Part shown: one piece after another, positions 35,023 to 46,116 of the stretch
Layout of the letters: each line of letters opens with the position of its first letter
Position numbering within the stretch: the stretch's first letter is position 1
Assembly (NCBI RefSeq): GCF_005843925.1
Contig: NZ_VCBC01000012.1
Coordinates: 1-64,000, forward strand
Origin: Thalassotalea litorea
GTDB lineage: Bacteria; Pseudomonadota; Gammaproteobacteria; Enterobacterales; Alteromonadaceae
DNA: 64,000 nt
Reading direction: 5' to 3'
Translations under genes and position numbers: made by a program
Notes under the pieces: generated by a model
The model's database searches: none
The model's input: only the letters and a program-made list of their open reading frames with translations
Told to the model about the DNA's origin: nothing

Positions 35023-36132
35023 TCACAATTGAGCAAGATAATTAATAACATCAGGTAAAACAGGCCTTTTAAATATATTGTTATACAAAACAATCACTTT
35101 GTTGGTACCAAGTATACGTCCACCAAAATTTGAACCGTAGCCAGCACCACCGTGCCCAACCATAGTCAATGCCTTTTCACCTACGTTAATAGTTATGATC
35201 GAAAAACCATAACCATAAGGTTCTTGGTGAGGTGGCGGCCATGCACCCTCAGGCACTTCTGAAGGCAATGAATGCTTTTTAAACATCAAATCCCAACTAG
35301 ATTTTTTTAACAGTTTTGAAGAATAAATAGCCGAAAAAAAATGTCCCATATCCGTTAAATTAGATGTTTGTCCCCCATCACCAATCAGGTTTTCAGAAAC
35401 CTGAGTATTAACTTTTCCGTCTTGCATAAGATACTGAGGAATGTTTTCTTCCAAATAAAATTTTGCAGCATGTCGAGTTTGGGTCATTTTTAATGGTTGA
35501 AAAATATATTGATTAAGGACTTGATTAAAGGGTTGATTTCGCGCTTTTAAAATTATTTTCCCTAATAATAAATATCCGGTATTTGAATACTCAAAAGCCG
35601 AATTCGGCGAAAAGTCCAACGGGTAATGTTTAATTTTTTGAAGAACTTGTGATTCATCCAAATCCGTTTTTAATTCACCCTTTAACTGCATCATAAAATA
35701 ATCAGGCAAGCCCGTACGATGAGATAATAGCTGGTGGAGAGTGATTTCCTTAGCACGAGGGTGTTCATACTCTGGCAATAGCGATGTTAAATCATCATCA
35801 AGTGATATTTCCCCTTCTTCCACTAACTGCATAATAAGCACAGCGGTGAACATTTTCCCGATACTGTTAATCGAAAATCGATGATGAATATTGAGTGCTT
35901 CGCCTGTTTTATAATTGGCTAGCCCAAGTGCTATTTGATGAGTTTTTTGCGTGGCATCTATCAGTAAAGCACCGCCGTGAAATTTACCTTGTGCATACTG
36001 TTTAAGCATTAATTCATTAAATGCGCTACCTAAAGGATTTTGCTCTTGGGCTGATACCTTTCCTGTAAAAACCAGAAAAATTAGCAATAACTTAATTAGT
36101 GTTCCCGAGTTAAAAAATAGAACTTTTTTCAT
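35023..36132 (-). CDS. Serine hydrolase (class C beta-lactamase/PBP-like family)
   Basis: A 369-residue secreted enzyme: signal peptide ending VSAQ (about 1-29), the SxxK motif SIGK in INSIGKMFTAVLIMQLVEEG (as SIGKMFTAVLIMQLVEEG), the tyrosine motif YSNTGYLLLG (YxN) and the third motif HGGAGYG (HxG in place of KTG). These are the hallmarks of the serine beta-lactamase-like family, which includes esterases, peptidases and PBPs. AAGGAG precedes the ATG. The substrate is unknown. It is the last gene in the AT-rich accessory patch. Confidence 0.85.
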   Translation of the reverse strand: MKKVLFFNSGTLIKLLLIFLVFTGKVSAQEQNPLGSAFNELMLKQYAQGKFHGGALLIDATQKTHQIALGLANYKTGEALNIHHRFSINSIGKMFTAVLIMQLVEEGEISLDDDLTSLLPEYEHPRAKEITLHQLLSHRTGLPDYFMMQLKGELKTDLDESQVLQKIKHYPLDFSPNSAFEYSNTGYLLLGKIILKARNQPFNQVLNQYIFQPLKMTQTRHAAKFYLEENIPQYLMQDGKVNTQVSENLIGDGGQTSNLTDMGHFFSAIYSSKLLKKSSWDLMFKKHSLPSEVPEGAWPPPHQEPYGYGFSIITINVGEKALTMVGHGGAGYGSNFGGRILGTNKVIVLYNNIFKRPVLPDVINYLAQL

Positions 36133-36630
36133 CTTTCTACTCCTTCCAATAGTTTTGAACCTGCAGGCAAATAACTATAGAGGCAAAATAATGGGATTAA
36201 AGCTAGTAACAACTTAACACTCGCGAAGAAAAATATAACACAAAGGTTATACGAATAAATAAGATTACAAAATTTAAAAGAGGTCAGAATGGTGAGGCTC
36301 TCTTCTTTTATGCAGGTAAAATGCCTCTAACGCCATTACTTGTTGACGTCTTAATCATGCTTTCTGTTTCTTGAGATGGATTTCACAGAATGAGAAATAT
36401 AAGCGCAACCAATATGCAGCACAGCGCTCTATCCATAGAAATTCACCCTGCCCGGCCCCCATTTGCCAATGAGAGTGGATCACCCAACTGCTCAATTATT
36501 AATCTTCCGCATCGACTTTAGAGTCATTACTCTTTATAATGCGCGCGCTCTAGTTGGCATAACTGGCTCACAGACCGGAATTCCAGCTTGGCATTTAGGT
36601 TTTAACGCCACTCACATCAGGACTTTTCTT
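36133..36630. other. AT-rich gap before ABC-F gene, no gene supported
   Basis: The stretch between two divergent starts contains short frames only. An open frame of 56 codons runs into the ABC-F gene from 36463 but is out of line with the family; a leader role cannot be shown. No repeat or terminator was seen. Confidence 0.35.
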
Positions 36631-38235
36631 TTGATTACTACCGCGAATATCACAATGCAATTTGGCCCAGTGCCTTTATTTGAAAACATCTCAGCACAAT
36701 TTGGTCATGGCAATCGTTATGGGCTCATTGGCGCGAACGGCTGTGGTAAATCTACCTTTATGAAAATATTAAGTGGTGCGTTATCCCCGACTTCTGGCAA
36801 TGTATCGATTACCCCTGGCAATAAACTGGGTGTGTTAAGCCAAGACCAATTTGCGTTTGAACAATACAGTGTCGTTGACGCCGTTATTATGGGCGACACT
36901 AAGCTGTGGGAAATTAAACAAGAACGTGAACGCATTTACTCATTGCCAGAAATGTCGGAAGAAGACGGCATGAAAGTCGCGGACTTAGAAACACAATTTG
37001 CAGAATTAGATGGTTACACCGCCGAGTCGCGTGCCGGAGATCTATTACTGGAAGCGGGTATCGCCGAAGAATTTCATTTTGGACTAATGAGCCAAGTCGC
37101 CCCTGGCTGGAAAGTTCGGGTACTGTTAGCCCAAGCGTTGTTTTCGAACCCAGACATTCTGTTACTTGACGAACCGACCAATAACTTGGACATCCACTCG
37201 ATCAACTGGTTAGCGAACGTATTAAACATACGAAAATGCACGATGATCATCATTTCCCACGACCGTCACTTCTTAAACTCAGTGTGTACGCACATGGCAG
37301 ACATCGATTATGGCGAACTACGTATTTACCCGGGAAACTACGAATATTTTCTTGAAGCCTCTGCGTTAATTCGTGAGCAGCTACTCACCGAGAACGACAA
37401 AAAAAGTGCCGAAATTGCTGAGCTAACGGCGTTCGTCGCGCGCTTTGGTGCAAATGCGTCCAAAGCGAAACAAGCAAGTTCCCGAGCCAAAAAACTCGAT
37501 AAAATAGAGTTATCGGAGGTGAAAAGTTCCAGTCGTCGCACCCCGTCTATTGCATTGAAACAAGACAAGAAGTTACACCGACAAGTGTTGATTTTGGAAG
37601 AGCTGGGGCACGGATTTGACGACGGAGTGTTGTTTCAAAACGGTAATTTGATCCTAGAAGCCGGAGCGAAACTCGCCGTAATTGGTGAAAACGGCGCGGG
37701 CAAAACCACATTTTTACGTTGTTTGATGGAAGAAATCAACGCCAACAAAGGTACGGTGAAATGGGCTGAGAATGCGACGATTGGCTATTGTCCACAAGAC
37801 AGTTCCACCGACTTTGACTGTGATTTAAGCCTGTTTGACTGGTTAGGTCAGTGGCGCACGAAAAAACACGACGATTTACAAATTCGCGCGATGTTAGGCC
37901 GTTTGTTATTTACTGCCGACGATTTTGAGAAAAAAGTAAAAGTGTGCTCTGGTGGTGAGAAAAACCGCTTACTATTTGGCAAATTAATGATGATGGATGT
38001 TAATGTGCTTATCATGGACGAACCGACTAACCATTTAGATATGGAGTCGATTGAAGCCTTAAATAGTGCGTTAAAAGAATTTGATGGCACACTCATATTC
38101 GTCAGTCACGACACTCAATTTGTGTCTTCACTTGCCAGTCACGTCATAGAAATAAAAGATCAGGATATGGACATTTTTCACGGTTCGTATCGTGAATACC
38201 GAGCCAGTCAAAACCTTAAAATCCAGGCAGCATAA
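36631..38235 (+). CDS. ABC-F family ATPase, YbiT-like
   Basis: A soluble protein of 534 residues with two ABC ATPase domains and no membrane part, as in ABC-F translation factors. Domain 1 has Walker [10 protein letters not shown] and Walker [14 protein letters not shown]; domain 2 has GENGAGKTT, the signature CSGGEKNR and [12 protein letters not shown], with the interdomain linker about 240-310. E. coli YbiT (about 530 residues) aligns from the start: [23 protein letters not shown] start at 36631 with CAGGA 8 bases upstream fits this, so 56 residues of the longer open frame are excluded. Confidence 0.9.
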   Translation: MITTANITMQFGPVPLFENISAQFGHGNRYGLIGANGCGKSTFMKILSGALSPTSGNVSITPGNKLGVLSQDQFAFEQYSVVDAVIMGDTKLWEIKQERERIYSLPEMSEEDGMKVADLETQFAELDGYTAESRAGDLLLEAGIAEEFHFGLMSQVAPGWKVRVLLAQALFSNPDILLLDEPTNNLDIHSINWLANVLNIRKCTMIIISHDRHFLNSVCTHMADIDYGELRIYPGNYEYFLEASALIREQLLTENDKKSAEIAELTAFVARFGANASKAKQASSRAKKLDKIELSEVKSSSRRTPSIALKQDKKLHRQVLILEELGHGFDDGVLFQNGNLILEAGAKLAVIGENGAGKTTFLRCLMEEINANKGTVKWAENATIGYCPQDSSTDFDCDLSLFDWLGQWRTKKHDDLQIRAMLGRLLFTADDFEKKVKVCSGGEKNRLLFGKLMMMDVNVLIMDEPTNHLDMESIEALNSALKEFDGTLIFVSHDTQFVSSLASHVIEIKDQDMDIFHGSYREYRASQNLKIQAA

Positions 38236-38431
38236 CTACTGTCGACGGTTTCAATGTTTTACGCACCGCGTAAAATAGATCAAAACAACGCTACCCCACA
38301 GCAAGCTTCAAATGCTGTGGGATTGGCATGATTCCGTGCGCGTCTAATCAAATTGTCCATTGTTTTGTCGATAGGCTGACAGCATTGATCAAACATGCTT
38401 ATAACCAGTTGCTGGGATCCTCACCAAAAAT

Positions 38432-38529
38432 CAGAGTTTAGAATTCAGAGCTTGTATTTCAGAGCCAGGATTTCAAAGCTTAGAATTCAAAGCTTGTATT
38501 TCAGAGCTTGGACGTCAGAGCTCGGAACT
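38432..38529 (+). repeat. Seven tandem 14-bp repeats
   Basis: Seven contiguous 14-bp units begin CAGAG or CAAAG: CAGAGTTTAGAATT, CAGAGCTTGTATTT, CAGAGCCAGGATTT, CAAAGCTTAGAATT, CAAAGCTTGTATTT, CAGAGCTTGGACGT and CAGAGCTCGGAACT. Units 1 and 4 and units 2 and 5 are most alike, giving a 42-bp higher-order period. It lies between the ABC-F gene and gloA, in a 605-bp gap otherwise without a convincing gene. A weak hairpin (38295-38321) precedes it. Confidence 0.85.
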
Positions 38530-38840
38530 TCCGCTTAAACCCACAGCGTATGTGCATTCCCGATACAGACTCCTCATTTATCGTGGCTGGTAATTTGCCA
38601 TTTGGTGAGAAAAATCGCTTTTCAGCGGAACAAAATTTAATTAGAGTTGTCCCAAAAATAATTCAAGGTTGTTGTCTATCACTGGCCGATCTTTCACGCT
38701 CGTATTCTTAACATGGCCAAAAAGCCAAAATATGCATCCAGTATCGTTAAAGATAGTAGTGAATTGAAAGACATAACATCCGACTAAAAACGTACAAGGG
38801 CTCTATTAAGTCTCGATTAGGGACCCACTAAGGAATAACA

Positions 38841-39230
38841 ATGAGAATTTTGCATACCATGCTACGCGTGGGCGATTTGGACCGTGCCATCAGCTTTTAT
38901 CAAGACGTATTAGGCATGCGTTTATTACGACGCTCTGACAATGAACAATACCAATATACGTTGGCCTTTATGGGCTACGACGACATGGCCCACTCGACAG
39001 TACTGGAATTGACCTATAACTGGGGGGTGAACAGTTATGACTTAGGTGGTGCATTTGGTCATATCGCCATTGAAGTCGACAATGTTTATGCCGCGTGCGA
39101 AAAAATCAAATCCCTTGGTGGCGTGATCTCCCGTGAACCTGGGCCGGTAAAAGGTGGCACGACGGAAATCGCCTTTGTTAAAGATCCCGATGGCTATGCA
39201 ATAGAGTTGATCCAAGCCAAAGAAGATTAA
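38841..39230 (+). CDS. gloA: Lactoylglutathione lyase (glyoxalase I)
   Basis: A 129-residue metalloenzyme that turns the methylglyoxal-glutathione hemithioacetal into lactoylglutathione. It is close to bacterial GloA throughout: [34 protein letters not shown] at the start ([17 protein letters not shown]), [16 protein letters not shown] and [14 protein letters not shown]. Metal ligands expected from the family are H5, E56, H74 and E122 (approximate). AAGGA lies 6 bases before the ATG. Confidence 0.97.
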   Translation: MRILHTMLRVGDLDRAISFYQDVLGMRLLRRSDNEQYQYTLAFMGYDDMAHSTVLELTYNWGVNSYDLGGAFGHIAIEVDNVYAACEKIKSLGGVISREPGPVKGGTTEIAFVKDPDGYAIELIQAKED

Positions 39231-39377
39231 ACCGAGCGCTTTAAACGCGACAAACGCAAAAACGAATTGAAACGGTGCAGGACGTTGCTGCGCCGCTTTC
39301 CCCTTTGAATCTTCGCAATCTTGCCGATAACACGTTATTATCCGACTGAATTTTACTACAACCTCTCAGGAATCCCC

Positions 39378-39920
39378 GTGGCTCAAAAATCCACCATTTA
39401 TAAAGCCTCTATGCAGGTATCGGATCTTAATCGTGAAATCTATCCGCATTTTCAACTCACGGTTGCTCGCCACCCTTCGGAGACCGAACGTCGCTTTATG
39501 TTGCGGCTTATGGCTTTTGCTCACCAATACCATGAACAACTGGAGCTGTGTAAAGGTATATCCGCAGATGATGAACCGGATATCTGGATAAAGAACTTTA
39601 GTGATGAAATAGAGCTTTGGGTCGAACTTGGACAGTTAGACGAGAAACGTTTAAAAAAAGCCAGCAACCGTGCTCATAAAGCTGTGATATATTGCTATGG
39701 TAGCGCCAGCGACATCTGGTGGCAAAAAGTCCAGCACAAAGCATCACAGTTTTCCAATCTCACAGTGTGGCAAGTTAATGATGAACAAAGCACAGCCCTA
39801 ACCCAGTTATTGCAACGCACGATGGAGTTGCAGTTTACCATCGATGGTTCGCAAATATGGGTGAGTGATGAGAACTCTGCGATCGAGGTGGATATTATCC
39901 CGCTTCTAAATCACGAATAA
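39378..39920 (+). CDS. YaeQ-family protein
   Basis: A protein of 180 residues matching YaeQ along its length: AQKSTIYKASMQVSDLNREI, TVARHPSETERRFMLRLMAF, ADDEPDIWIKNFSDEIELWVELGQ (DDEPDIWIKN), IWWQKVQ and a C-terminal QIWVSDENSAIEVDI. The fold resembles PD-(D/E)XK nucleases; the role is not settled. A GTG at 39378 with AGGA 7 bases upstream matches the family start and length. The 19-residue extension of the open frame is excluded. Confidence 0.9.
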   Translation: MAQKSTIYKASMQVSDLNREIYPHFQLTVARHPSETERRFMLRLMAFAHQYHEQLELCKGISADDEPDIWIKNFSDEIELWVELGQLDEKRLKKASNRAHKAVIYCYGSASDIWWQKVQHKASQFSNLTVWQVNDEQSTALTQLLQRTMELQFTIDGSQIWVSDENSAIEVDIIPLLNHE

Positions 39921-40154
39921 AGAATATTAATGACCTTATGTCTATCAACAAAGCCATTACTACCATGGCATTGTTGATAGCCACAGCGTATGAATAATCA
40001 CGATGGAGTTTCGCGAATATTCATTTATCGATCAAAAATCAGCTAAATTTGTTACAAGATACTTCATAACCCCTCCTTTCTATTGTTCTAGTCCGATTAA
40101 TTCGTTATGTTTCCTCAGTTAATATAAAAAGATTAAAGACGGCTTAACATCATC

Positions 40155-41492
40155 ATGAAAAGAACCTATCAAACAACCTTCGGTGCACTAGCGTTAATTG
40201 TTGCCCAATCTCTGAGCACTGTCAGCGCAGCGGAAATTAGCATCGAACAAGTGTCCGCCGACGTCGTGGCACTCGCAGGTGATAATACCTTAGGCCGAGC
40301 AGCCGATGGCGAGGGAATAAAACTGGCGGAAAAATACATCGCCGACGAATTTAAAGCCGCAGGGTTGCAACCCTTTTTTGGGGAAAGCTATTTTCAGGGC
40401 TTTTCTTTATATCATTATCAACCCCGTCCTTTTCAGATAGAAATTAATGGTGTGGCCTTAAGTGAAACGCAGGCGTTTGCGGTCGGTAGTGCAAAAAACA
40501 TTGATTGGCAGATGGCAGACAGCAATATAATCCGTATTGGCGCACAACAAGATTTTCGCGCAACTTTAGGCCAGTTAAACAGTTCTGGCGAAAGTGCACT
40601 TGTTCTTGTCGATAAGGCTCACGAGCAACTTTTTAATGGCTTTGCAAATTATTTAAAATCCGGCACTAAATCATTAACAGAAAAAAATGGCAATGCTCTG
40701 GTATTTGCGCTGAGCAATGAGCAAGACATCAAAAGCCTGGTGGTTTCCGGTGGCTTTGAGCAAAAGCAAGTCACCTTAAACAATGTCGCCGGCGTTTTGA
40801 AAGGCAAAACCCGAGCAAACGAATATGTAGTATTTTCGGCCCACCATGATCATATTGGTCATCAGGACGGTACCGATAGTACTGAAGACACTATCTACAA
40901 TGGTGCAAACGACGATGCTTCCGGAGTATCAGCAGTGCTCAACCTGGCTCGCTATTATCAGCAATTTGCAGACCGTGAACGCAGCATTTTGTTTATCACC
41001 TTTACCGCTGAAGAAATGGGTCTATTGGGTTCTGAGCACTTTGGCACAACAATTGATGCCGAAGAAATGGTCGCGATGTTTAATATTGAGATGATTGGTA
41101 AAGCATCAGAATTTGGCCCAGGCAAAATGTGGATGACAGGAATGGAGCGTTCTAATTTAGGGCAACTGTTGAACACCAACCTACCGCAACAATTAAAAGA
41201 TGAAAATTATCGAATCGAAGCGGATCCTTACCCGGATTTTCAACTTTTTTATCGGTCCGATAATGCGTCGCTGGCTCGCTTAGGAGTTCCGGCGCACAGT
41301 ATTTCCAGTACCCAGATATCGAACGATCGGGATTATCACAAAGTCAGCGATGAAATTTCAACACTGGATTTCAATCAAATGACTGACATTATCAAAGTGC
41401 TATCACAGGTAAGTCAGCCTATTGTCAATGCTGAGCAAACACCTGAACGGATCCAACCGCTACCCGCAAGAAGTCAGGGTCACTTTTTTTAA
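40155..41492 (+). CDS. Secreted M28-family zinc peptidase
   Basis: A 445-residue exported aminopeptidase-like protein: signal peptide about 1-26 ending VSAAE, a PA-type insertion about 100-210, then the M28 catalytic core with its metal residues in SAHHDHIG, GANDDASGVSAVLNLARYY (GANDDASG), FTAEEMGLLGSEHF (catalytic Glu pair), NIEMIGK and a late His (VPAHSIS). It cleaves amino acids from peptides in the periplasm or outside. It lies 110 bp before another exported hydrolase gene. Confidence 0.9.
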   Translation: MKRTYQTTFGALALIVAQSLSTVSAAEISIEQVSADVVALAGDNTLGRAADGEGIKLAEKYIADEFKAAGLQPFFGESYFQGFSLYHYQPRPFQIEINGVALSETQAFAVGSAKNIDWQMADSNIIRIGAQQDFRATLGQLNSSGESALVLVDKAHEQLFNGFANYLKSGTKSLTEKNGNALVFALSNEQDIKSLVVSGGFEQKQVTLNNVAGVLKGKTRANEYVVFSAHHDHIGHQDGTDSTEDTIYNGANDDASGVSAVLNLARYYQQFADRERSILFITFTAEEMGLLGSEHFGTTIDAEEMVAMFNIEMIGKASEFGPGKMWMTGMERSNLGQLLNTNLPQQLKDENYRIEADPYPDFQLFYRSDNASLARLGVPAHSISSTQISNDRDYHKVSDEISTLDFNQMTDIIKVLSQVSQPIVNAEQTPERIQPLPARSQGHFF

Positions 41493-41602
41493 TCGGTTCT
41501 TTAACCACTTTATAAGAAATTTTAATTAAAACCTGGGTGTTCATCCTGTTTAAGGCGAACTCAAACAGACGATTCCCCCCAAGACAAAGAGTTGTATCAA
41601 CT

Positions 41603-43447
41603 ATGAAAAAATCACTTATTGCCTTAACGATTTCAGCAAGCCTATTGGCTGGCTGTAATTCTGCCGGCCAAAATCAAGCAGCCGCGCCAAAAGCTGAAGA
41701 AGCGACGACTGAGGTTAAAGTCCAGACTGAATCAGAAAAACTGAATGCATTTTTCGAGCAGGTGTTTATGGACTCGGTTATGCGCAGCCCACAGTTTCAA
41801 ACCTACCTTGGTATAAAAAAGGACTACGGTAAGTGGGACGATAATTCTGAACAGGCAACCGCCGAAGAGTTGGAAATCACCAAACAAAATCTTGCGGCAT
41901 TAAAAGCATTCGATTATGACGCCCTAGATGAGCAAACTAAAATCAGCTACATGTTAGCTGAGCAGCAAATGCAAAAGAGCATCGATAACCATAAGTGGCG
42001 CTACCACAACTATCCGGTTAATCAGATGTTCGGCATGCACTCCAACATCCCTTCATTTTTGATTAACCAACACGGTGTCAAAAGCCTGGATGATGCAAAC
42101 GCTTATGTTAGCCGTTTAAATGGGGTTGATACCGTTATCGAACAATTGATCACTGGTCTGAAAATTCGCGAAGATAAAGGCATTATCGCCCCATCTTTCG
42201 TATTTCCACACGTGATCCGCGACTCGCAAAATATTCTGGTTGGCGCGCCATTCTCTGAAGGCGAAGACTCGACGTTACTTGCCGATTTCCGTAAAAAAGT
42301 CGATGCCTTAGAAATTTCAGATGATGAGAAAACGGCCTTGATTGCGGATGCGTCTAACGCTCTGGTAAGCAGTGTCCAACCGGCCTATCAAGATCTCATT
42401 GATTATCTGATTAACCTGGAACCAAAATCTTCCGCAGATGCTGGCGCCTGGAAGTTCCCAGATGGCCTTGAGTACTACAACATAGCGTTGAAAAACACCA
42501 CCACCACCAACCTGACTGCAGAAGAGATCCACCAAATCGGTTTGGATGAGGTTGCCCGAATTCATGGCGAAATGCGCGTCATTAAAGATAGTGTAGGTTT
42601 TGAAGGTGATTTGCAGGCGTTTATGCAGTTTATGCGTGAAGATGATCAATTCTATTACCCAGATACTGAAGAAGGGAAACAACGTTACCTTGATGAAGCG
42701 ACAGCTTATATCGATAACATGAAGTCCCGCTTAGATGAGCTATTTATCGTTAAGCCAAAAGCCGATCTTGTGGTTAAGCGTGTTGAAGCTTTCCGTGAAA
42801 AGTCTGCCGGTAAAGCCTTTTACTCAAGTCCAGCGCCAGATGGCTCTCGCCCAGGTATGTACTATGCAAACCTGTACGATATGAAAGCTATGCCAGTCTA
42901 TCAAATGGAAGCCTTGGCGTATCACGAAGGTATCCCAGGTCACCATATGCAGTTAGCGATTTCTCAGGAATTAGAAGGTTTACCTAAGTTCCGTAAATTC
43001 TCTGGCTTCACTTCGTATTCCGAAGGTTGGGGTCTGTACACGGAATTTTTACCAAAAGAAATTGGTTTGTATGAAGACCCTTATTCCGATTTCGGTCGTC
43101 TGGCAATGGAGTTATGGCGCGCATGTCGCCTGGTAGTTGATACCGGTATGCACGTCAAAAAATGGACACGTGAAGAAGGTATTGAATATTACGTGACCAA
43201 TACGCCAAACGCCAAATCCGATGCCGTTAAAATGGTTGAGCGTCATGCGGTAATGCCGTCTCAAGCAACCGCATACAAAATTGGTATGCTGAAGATCCTT
43301 GAGCTACGTGGCAAAGCGCAAAAAGAATTGGGCGATAAGTTTGATATCCGTGAATTCCACGATGTTTACCTGAAAAATGGTCCACTACCGCTTTTCGTTG
43401 TTGAAGATATGGTAGACCGTTATATTGCTGAGAAAAAAGGCGCTTAA
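41603..43447 (+). CDS. DUF885 lipoprotein, putative zinc peptidase
   Basis: A 614-residue protein. The signal peptide ends in a lipobox (LLAGC, Cys near residue 18), so the mature protein is probably membrane-attached. The DUF885 domain fills the rest, with the HExxxGHH-type motif YHEGIPGHHMQLAIS and the downstream EGWGLYTEFL glutamate. DUF885 proteins act like thermolysin-type peptidases, but substrates are rarely known. The ATG at 41603 is preferred because the lipoprotein signal follows it at once; the longer open frame from 41537 adds 22 charged residues. Confidence 0.88.
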   Translation: MKKSLIALTISASLLAGCNSAGQNQAAAPKAEEATTEVKVQTESEKLNAFFEQVFMDSVMRSPQFQTYLGIKKDYGKWDDNSEQATAEELEITKQNLAALKAFDYDALDEQTKISYMLAEQQMQKSIDNHKWRYHNYPVNQMFGMHSNIPSFLINQHGVKSLDDANAYVSRLNGVDTVIEQLITGLKIREDKGIIAPSFVFPHVIRDSQNILVGAPFSEGEDSTLLADFRKKVDALEISDDEKTALIADASNALVSSVQPAYQDLIDYLINLEPKSSADAGAWKFPDGLEYYNIALKNTTTTNLTAEEIHQIGLDEVARIHGEMRVIKDSVGFEGDLQAFMQFMREDDQFYYPDTEEGKQRYLDEATAYIDNMKSRLDELFIVKPKADLVVKRVEAFREKSAGKAFYSSPAPDGSRPGMYYANLYDMKAMPVYQMEALAYHEGIPGHHMQLAISQELEGLPKFRKFSGFTSYSEGWGLYTEFLPKEIGLYEDPYSDFGRLAMELWRACRLVVDTGMHVKKWTREEGIEYYVTNTPNAKSDAVKMVERHAVMPSQATAYKIGMLKILELRGKAQKELGDKFDIREFHDVYLKNGPLPLFVVEDMVDRYIAEKKGA

Positions 43448-43474
43448 CAGACCATAGCTGTTTGTGCCAAACAT

Positions 43475-43505
43475 AAAAAAGCCTGCTTTAAGCAGGCTTT
43501 TTTAT
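43475..43505 (+). terminator. Rho-independent terminator after DUF885 gene
   Basis: AAAAAAGCCTGCTT and AAGCAGGCTTTTTT form a strong stem with a short loop, followed by a T-run, 28 bp after the stop codon. It closes the two-peptidase unit. Confidence 0.9.
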
Positions 43506-43687
43506 TGAAACGTCTCACTCACGTTGCCGCAAGGCTTATAAACCATCATCTCATCATCCCTTATTGGCAAATAGATTTTCATAAAATCAACGGCTTAATA
43601 CGGCACGGTTCGAAAATTTTGCAACCAAGTGGATTTCGCCTGATAAACTTAAACTATGAATAAAGCTTTAGCCTGTACCGTCTGCAA

Positions 43688-46084
43688 ATGACTCTAAATC
43701 GTTTACTAGTGCGATTATTACTATTATTGGTGATTTTAATTGTCGCCAATATCATTGCCTTTCATTTCTACAACAAAGCGATTGCGGAATTGATTGCGGT
43801 TCATGATGATCGTCTCGCAGTTGTAGAGTTGTCGGGATTGATGCGTGACACTTCCAACAAACACACGCGCACGTCTCGCACCTATGTAGTTACCGGTGAT
43901 AAAGCCTACAAAGAATATTTTTATGAGACCATCGATATATGGCATGGCCGCAGCGCACGCCCAAAAAACTTTTTTAGTATCTACTGGGACAAATACCACA
44001 CACAACGCCTAAGAGAGATCCACCACTCCACCCCAATACGGGATCTTATTCAACATTTGCTGTCACCAAAAGAAATTCTAACCGAACTGAATAGTGCAGC
44101 AAAGTTGTCTAACAATCTGGTCAATTGGGAAGAAAAGGCGATCAAAATTTACGAAAATGATCTGATTAATGGGCAATCCAGAGCGCTGAGAATTCTTTAT
44201 GGAACGGATTATCGAAAAACAAAATCCGATGTGATGGATCATATCGACCGGTTCGAAGAACGTTATGATGAATGGCATATTCAGGAAATACAATCGCTCG
44301 AATCCGAAATCAAAGTGTTTCGCATCGGTAAAACAGCGGTACAGTTAATCCTGATACTGGCACTGTTAATTGGAAGTTTCTTAATTTCACGAAATGTGAG
44401 CCGCCCGGTATCGCGTCTGGTTGAACTGGCAAAAAACATCTCCGAAGGTCATTTCAGCACACGATTGCAATTAAAATCTTCTGTCGCCGATATCAAGTGG
44501 CTGCAACGAGCAATGAATGAAATGCAGGACAATATCGCCGAAACCGTCCAGCAATATGAACAACAGGCGTTGGTCGCAAATGCTGCCAAGCAACAAGCGG
44601 AAGCGGCAAATAAAAGTCGAGGTGAGTTTTTAGCCAATATGAGCCATGAGATCCGCACGCCAATGAACGGTATCATTGGTCTTAGTCAACTATTACAGCA
44701 ACAGGAATTGTCCTCGGAGGACCGAGACTATGTTGATAAAATCCTGTCATCCTCTAGTCAACTTCTTGATATTCTGAATGATATACTCGATTTTTCAAAA
44801 ATAGACAGCGACAAGCTGCAAATCGAAGCGCTGGACTTTGAAATAATGGCGATATTTGAACGTCTGAGCAATGTGCTTGGCATTCAAGCTCAGGAGAAAG
44901 GCTTGGGGTTTTACTTTGACATCCCACCGGGCTTTAACCAGGATTACCACGGCGATCCCGTGCGTATCGGGCAGGTTTTATTAAATCTATGCTCAAATGC
45001 CATTAAATTCACCAGTCATGGCCGGGTTGAGGTGATTCTTGAACCGTTACCGGATTCGCAAGAAATTGCATTTCATGTTAAAGACACCGGAATTGGTCTG
45101 ACACCAGAGCAAGTCGACTCGATATTCGATCCTTTCAGTCAGGCGGATAATTCCATCTCACGAAAATTTGGCGGTACCGGTCTTGGTTTAGCGATAAGCC
45201 AAAACCTGGCGAAAATGATGGGCGGTAGAATTGAAGTAACCTCAAAACTCGATGCCGGAAGCACATTTAGCCTGCTCCTACCCGACCGCTGTATCGACCG
45301 CCCCGCCATTTCAGTACCTGACGAAATCAGCGTATATTTATTTAGCAGCATCAGTCATCATATCGAAACAATCAAACGAAATTGCCAGTTTTACGGTATC
45401 CACTATCGTCATTCTCCAATAGAAACATTGGGAGAGGTGAGCGATGATCACGGCAATTCACTTTGGATCATTGTCGATGCCTGTGGTCATAACGATCAAT
45501 CTCTACCCGATTTGGTCGCCAACAATCAAAAATGGCTTGAGAAAAACAGCACAAATTTGATTTTAATTACCAATATCAACCAACCTGGCGTTCGTGAGTT
45601 ATTTGCATTCAAAGAAGAGCTTGTTCACATACAAGCACCGCTGCTAATTCGGGACATTGGCGATATCTTTTTAAAATCGGACGTTAGCGAGCACCCGAGA
45701 CAGGGAACCGATTGCTTTCCTGGTACCCGGGTTTTACTGGCCGAAGACTTTAAGCTTAATCAGATAGTCGCGAAAGGTTTGATGGAAAAACTCTGTTTAG
45801 AAGTGGATATTGCCGAAAATGGTAAACAGGTTTTACAACTGATTCAACGCCATGACTATCACCTTATATTTATGGATGTTCATATGCCGGTCATGGATGG
45901 CCACGAGGCGACGCGTGAAATAAGGCGTCATCCACAATTTGATAGTATTCCTATCATTGCGTTAACCGCGGATGCCCAAAGCCACCATATTCAACAATGC
46001 CTGGAATCGGGGATGAATGACTTTCTTGCGAAGCCATTTTTGCTTTCCGATATTGAAAAAATGCTACACAAATACGTGCGTTAA
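43688..46084 (+). CDS. Hybrid sensor histidine kinase/response regulator
   Basis: A 798-residue inner-membrane sensor. Membrane segments at about 8-25 and 218-235 enclose a periplasmic region of about 190 residues, followed by a HAMP domain, a coiled linker, the HisKA dimerisation domain with the phospho-accepting H320 ([10 protein letters not shown]), HATPase_c ([17 protein letters not shown] and [11 protein letters not shown]), a poorly matching region (about 535-670, possibly a degenerate receiver) and a C-terminal receiver with D730 ([13 protein letters not shown]). The signal is unknown. No HPt or response regulator gene is adjacent. An RcsF-like gene follows 148 bp downstream. Confidence 0.92.
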   Translation: MTLNRLLVRLLLLLVILIVANIIAFHFYNKAIAELIAVHDDRLAVVELSGLMRDTSNKHTRTSRTYVVTGDKAYKEYFYETIDIWHGRSARPKNFFSIYWDKYHTQRLREIHHSTPIRDLIQHLLSPKEILTELNSAAKLSNNLVNWEEKAIKIYENDLINGQSRALRILYGTDYRKTKSDVMDHIDRFEERYDEWHIQEIQSLESEIKVFRIGKTAVQLILILALLIGSFLISRNVSRPVSRLVELAKNISEGHFSTRLQLKSSVADIKWLQRAMNEMQDNIAETVQQYEQQALVANAAKQQAEAANKSRGEFLANMSHEIRTPMNGIIGLSQLLQQQELSSEDRDYVDKILSSSSQLLDILNDILDFSKIDSDKLQIEALDFEIMAIFERLSNVLGIQAQEKGLGFYFDIPPGFNQDYHGDPVRIGQVLLNLCSNAIKFTSHGRVEVILEPLPDSQEIAFHVKDTGIGLTPEQVDSIFDPFSQADNSISRKFGGTGLGLAISQNLAKMMGGRIEVTSKLDAGSTFSLLLPDRCIDRPAISVPDEISVYLFSSISHHIETIKRNCQFYGIHYRHSPIETLGEVSDDHGNSLWIIVDACGHNDQSLPDLVANNQKWLEKNSTNLILITNINQPGVRELFAFKEELVHIQAPLLIRDIGDIFLKSDVSEHPRQGTDCFPGTRVLLAEDFKLNQIVAKGLMEKLCLEVDIAENGKQVLQLIQRHDYHLIFMDVHMPVMDGHEATREIRRHPQFDSIPIIALTADAQSHHIQQCLESGMNDFLAKPFLLSDIEKMLHKYVR

Positions 46085-46116
46085 ATCCCAGGTCAAATGT
46101 TGAATTGAGATAGATA

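Noticed and set aside
35023..36132. Antibiotic-resistance beta-lactamase
   Set aside because: It has HxG in place of KTG and a general serine-hydrolase pattern; resistance cannot be claimed.
38508..38711. 67-codon frame downstream of the 14-bp repeats
   Set aside because: It begins inside the repeat array, has no ribosome site and resembles no family.
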